Below are positions 61,380-64,000 of a DNA stretch of 64,000 nt, piece by piece. Origin of the DNA: Adiantum capillus-veneris (Eukaryota; Streptophyta; Polypodiopsida; Polypodiales; Pteridaceae); NCBI GenBank assembly GCA_014529385.2, contig CM043970.1, forward strand, positions 41,283,279 through 41,347,278, read 5' to 3'. A model generated the notes under the pieces. The model did no database searches. It was given only the letters and a program-made list of their open reading frames with translations, and had not been told where the DNA came from. Every line of letters begins with the position of its first letter. Within the stretch, counting starts at the first letter, position 1. Position numbers and translations under genes: made by a program.

Positions 61380-63183
61380 TGGCACCAAAATTCAATCGTG
61401 GCCGCGTGTGGACCCCATTCCTAAGGAGTCAGGAAGAGAGTCTGACCCAAAGCAAGAGAAGATGACGGACACTGAGGCTCAGGAGGAGCATAGTCAGGCT
61501 GATGAGGAGCAGGACTCATAGCACTCCAGTCCTTCTCGACGCCGACGGGCAGAACAGGAGGCACGGAAGGCAAAGAGTTCCAAGAATTCTCAGTCTCGCC
61601 ACAAAGATGAGGATAGCAAGGTCAGTAAGGGAAGTCACCGTACTTCTAGCAGACACACCAGAGAAGACACTGACACTGAGACAGAGACAGAGATTGATTG
61701 GGATGCTGACACTGACAATTGCAAGAAGGCTCCCAAGCGTCATTTTGAAGCCAAGAAGATAAGTGGCAGGATCAGTAGTAATCGAAATGATTACACAGCT
61801 TCCCTGAAGATTTCCTTTCCAATATTCAAAGGGGGAAAAAAGGATGATCCAGATGTTCACATACAAGCTTTCGAGCAGTATGCTGAACTAAAAAACATTA
61901 ATGAAGATGATTGGGGGGAATATTTTCCACAAACCTTGAAGGAGGCTGCGAGGAAATGGTATTACCATTACCCTGCATGCCAGCTAAGATCATATAACAA
62001 ACTGCTTAAGGCCTTCAGGTTGGAATATTCCAACAATAGAGGGGACGAGGATATTCTTTGTGAATTAGATAAGATCAAACAGAGGAATTTGTCAGTCCGC
62101 AGCTATGTGGAAAAGATAAAAGAGCTAACCAGGCAGTTACAAGAACCGCTGTCTGAGAAGAGATTGAGAGCATGGTTCCTGAATGGGTTCAGAAGCAAGA
62201 AGCTTAGGGAACAAGAAGTACTAGCCCCTACAAGCAAGTTCAATGATCTGGTTCAAAGGGCATTAAAGCTAAAACAGTAGGCTAAGAAGGAAAAGAGCCA
62301 CAAGAAGCGAAGGACCAGTAGCAGTAGCTCTCCTACTGAAACTTCTGATTCCAGTGAAATGTCCAGTAGTTTTGAGAGCAGCTCTAATGAACGAATAAAG
62401 GAGAAATCAAAGAAGGGATCATGGACCAAGAAAATTGAAGAGATGGCTAGGCAAATTGCAGAAATTAGCCACACAAGACAGCCAGTTCGAAAGATGGAGA
62501 CTTGGTGTTCAAGATGCAAATCCAAGGACCATATCTCTACTGAATGTTCACAATGTACCTACTGCAAGGCCTTTGGTCACCTATGGAATAATTGTGGCAT
62601 CAGAATTCACCATTTTAAGAAAGGGAAGGATCTGTCAGTGGTTGCCTACACTGAACCAGTGAAGGTAGAACCAGTCAAAGTAGCTCAAGAGGAGAGACCA
62701 GGTACCAGTGGTACTGGTCAAGGACGTGGCAGATACCAACCAGGAATGGGCAGAGGAAGAGGAAGAGGAAGAGAAAATTTCCAGAACAGGAGCATGAATT
62801 GCTATACTTGTGGGAAGTATGGTCATTTTGCAGCCCAATGTCCAGATGCACCTGTAACGACTACTACTGAGGCTAAGGCACCAGAGCCAGTCCCAGTCAG
62901 GGTGGTTACTAGGAGCAAGGGAGTAGTCATTGAAGAAATCCCAGACATTTCAGAAGTACCAGTCAATCCTAACAATAGCAAGTGGGCTCAACAGAGGGAA
63001 GTTTGGAAGGCCAAAGGTAAAGAAAAGGTGGTAGATGAGTGGCAAGAGTAGCGAGAACTAGCAGCTAAAATCACGGAGGATTTAGCTAAGAAGCTGCCAG
63101 AGCAACCAGACAGTTACGAAGCTAGATTCATTCAGAGGATACCAGCCCAATCGACTGATAAAGATCAGTCACAGTACCAGCCA
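61380..63183 (+). pseudogene. gypsy gag with three zinc knuckles
   Basis: The start is taken as the ATG at 61380 (MAPKFNRGRVW), followed by a shift into the frame DPIPKESGRESD, a TAG at 61519, and a long open gag. This has a Ser/Arg/Glu-rich N-terminus, a Retrotrans_gag domain (LKISFPIFKGGKKDDPDVHI, ARKWYYHYP, RSYVEKIKELTRQL), a TAG at 62278 and a Ser-rich linker. Three CCHC boxes follow: CSRCKSKDHISTEC, CTYCKAFGHLWNNC and CYTCGKYGHFAAQC, with a Gly-Arg stretch before the third. A TAG at 63049 follows the third box. Three knuckles is more than usual. The product would package element RNA. Confidence 0.85.
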
Positions 63184-64000
63184 TGACAGAGACCATGTTG
63201 GCTGTGGTACATGGACTAGCTGATGGAATGGGAGTGGATGGAAAGAGTAGAAGCATTGCAAAAGAAGAATGGCAGTATGAAGATACCAGTTCTTCAAGCT
63301 CTGATAGTCAGTCTGACCAAGAGAGAGAAGAAATTCATGTGAAAATTTGTGATAGAATCGAGCAGCTGACTGTAGAGCTGGAGGATATAAGAAAGACCTT
63401 GCCTGAGGTATCCAACTTTATCAGACAGCGCAGGAAGACTGAGGGAGAGGCCGGAACAGTGGACCTGACGGCTGTCCAGGATGATGAAGTTCCACTTATC
63501 CAGGTAGACTACAAGGTCAGGAAGCAGCGGGAACCTCTCTCAAGCGTTATCCTGGATGGAGGAGCAAGAGTCAACATAATGCTGGTTTCATATTAGTGAA
63601 TGGGTATCACTAATATGAAACCAGCACCATTCAAAGTAAGAATGGCAGATCATAGAGTCGTACATGCGACGGGTATGATTGAAAACATGCAGATAAGAGT
63701 TGGGAGGGAAAAATTCAAAACCAGTTTCCTAGTCCTAGATGTGCAAGCAGCATATGGAATGCTACTAGGGCGCCCATGGTTAAGAACAGCACATGCTGTT
63801 CATGACTATGCAAACCAAACTTTGACCATAGAAGGGGCCAGTGGTGGCAGAATCCAAATCCAGGACTTGGAAAAAGGAACTGAGGCCGAAGGAGTTGTGT
63901 CAGAAGTACAGGGCCAAGAAAATCGAGCGAATGCTAGCGGCTATGAACATATTCCCTTTGGCAGAAATCAACTTGAATGCAGTCTTGCTGAACAAAGACC
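63183..64000 (+). pseudogene. gypsy aspartic protease region, running off the window
   Basis: Frame from MTETMLAVVHGL, reached by a shift from gag. An acidic and coiled stretch (IEQLTVELEDIRKTLPEV) leads to the protease start SSVILDGGARVNIM, the DGG variant. Two stops inside a perfect inverted repeat (63580-63626) follow. The same frame then continues GITNMKPAPFKVRMADHR, FLVLDVQAAYGMLLGRPWLR and beyond. Both protease hallmarks (DGG and LLGRPWL) are present. RT would lie beyond 64000. Confidence 0.82.
63580..63626. repeat. perfect 20-bp inverted repeat within protease coding sequence
   Basis: TGCTGGTTTCATATTAGTGA at 63580-63599 is the exact reverse complement of 63607-63626, with a 7-base loop. 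The left arm replaces protease codons and brings in two stops without changing the frame. Confidence 0.97.

Larger units (their letters stand above)
59286..64000 (+). mobile_element. plus-strand gypsy element(s), truncated left and leaving the window right
   Basis: Order: a broken reading frame (59286-60540), an LTR-like stretch with TATA box, gag, then protease to the window end. If the middle stretch is an LTR, the left frame is the 3' ORF of one copy and gag belongs to the next, sharing one LTR. Alternatively, the left frame is an extra ORF before gag as in Ogre-type elements. The gag and protease differ clearly from those of the giant element. Confidence 0.75.

Overview
This window looks like nuclear DNA of a plant with a large, transposon-rich genome. 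The evidence is Ty1/copia and Ty3/gypsy LTR retrotransposons at many stages of decay, plant-type primer-binding sites (tRNA-iMet-like for copia, a tRNA-Asp-like TGGCGCC site for gypsy), long GA/CT microsatellites, foldback elements and AT-rich spacers. The species cannot be told from the sequence. I see no intact conventional host gene, no rRNA gene, no CRISPR array and no bacterial features.

Layout. 1-2371: gene-poor DNA with a CT microsatellite. 2368-6321 (-): copia element cut off inside RT, with its 5' LTR. 6883-8875 (-) and 11582-12620 (-): strongly decayed gypsy pieces of the Tat type. 13307-19035 (-): complete copia element with two LTRs, PBS, PPT, a 5-bp target duplication (ACATG) and one long polyprotein frame broken by two stops. 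19322-26432 (-): complete Tat-type gypsy element with TGTTGGG/CCCAACA termini, ACGG duplication and two RNase H domains. 27963-46875 (+): an 18.9-kb gypsy element, the most remarkable object here. 57862-59285 (-): Tat-type integrase relic. 59286-64000 (+): another gypsy element (3' ORF, LTR-like stretch, gag, protease) running off the window. 54-57.8 kb is non-coding, with foldback, simple-sequence and tRNA-like repeats.

The giant element has about 1-kb LTRs that differ at roughly 13 positions by eye, so it inserted fairly recently. It encodes gag plus protease (ORF1), RT, RNase H and integrase with a duplicated zinc-binding module (ORF2), a second aspartic-protease domain with W-x-x-K repeats (ORF3), and a post-pol reading frame of about 1090 codons (ORF4). 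A candidate -1 slippery heptamer links ORF1 to ORF2. The leader and the ORF3-ORF4 spacer together carry nine copies of a 22-bp palindrome (seven perfect, two with one change). They sit in two related arrays whose spacers have diverged far more than the palindromes.

The DNA between insertions is not random. Segments at 26433-27886, 46876-47700, 48401-48643, 50076-50590 and 53221-53930 read collinearly on the + strand as one decayed, intron-containing gene. Its C-terminal half resembles a widespread uncharacterised transposase-like family. The giant element broke one of its exons in frame, and the Tat element lies in its upstream part. This is therefore a graveyard in which one old DNA-transposon-like gene has been split by successive retrotransposon insertions.
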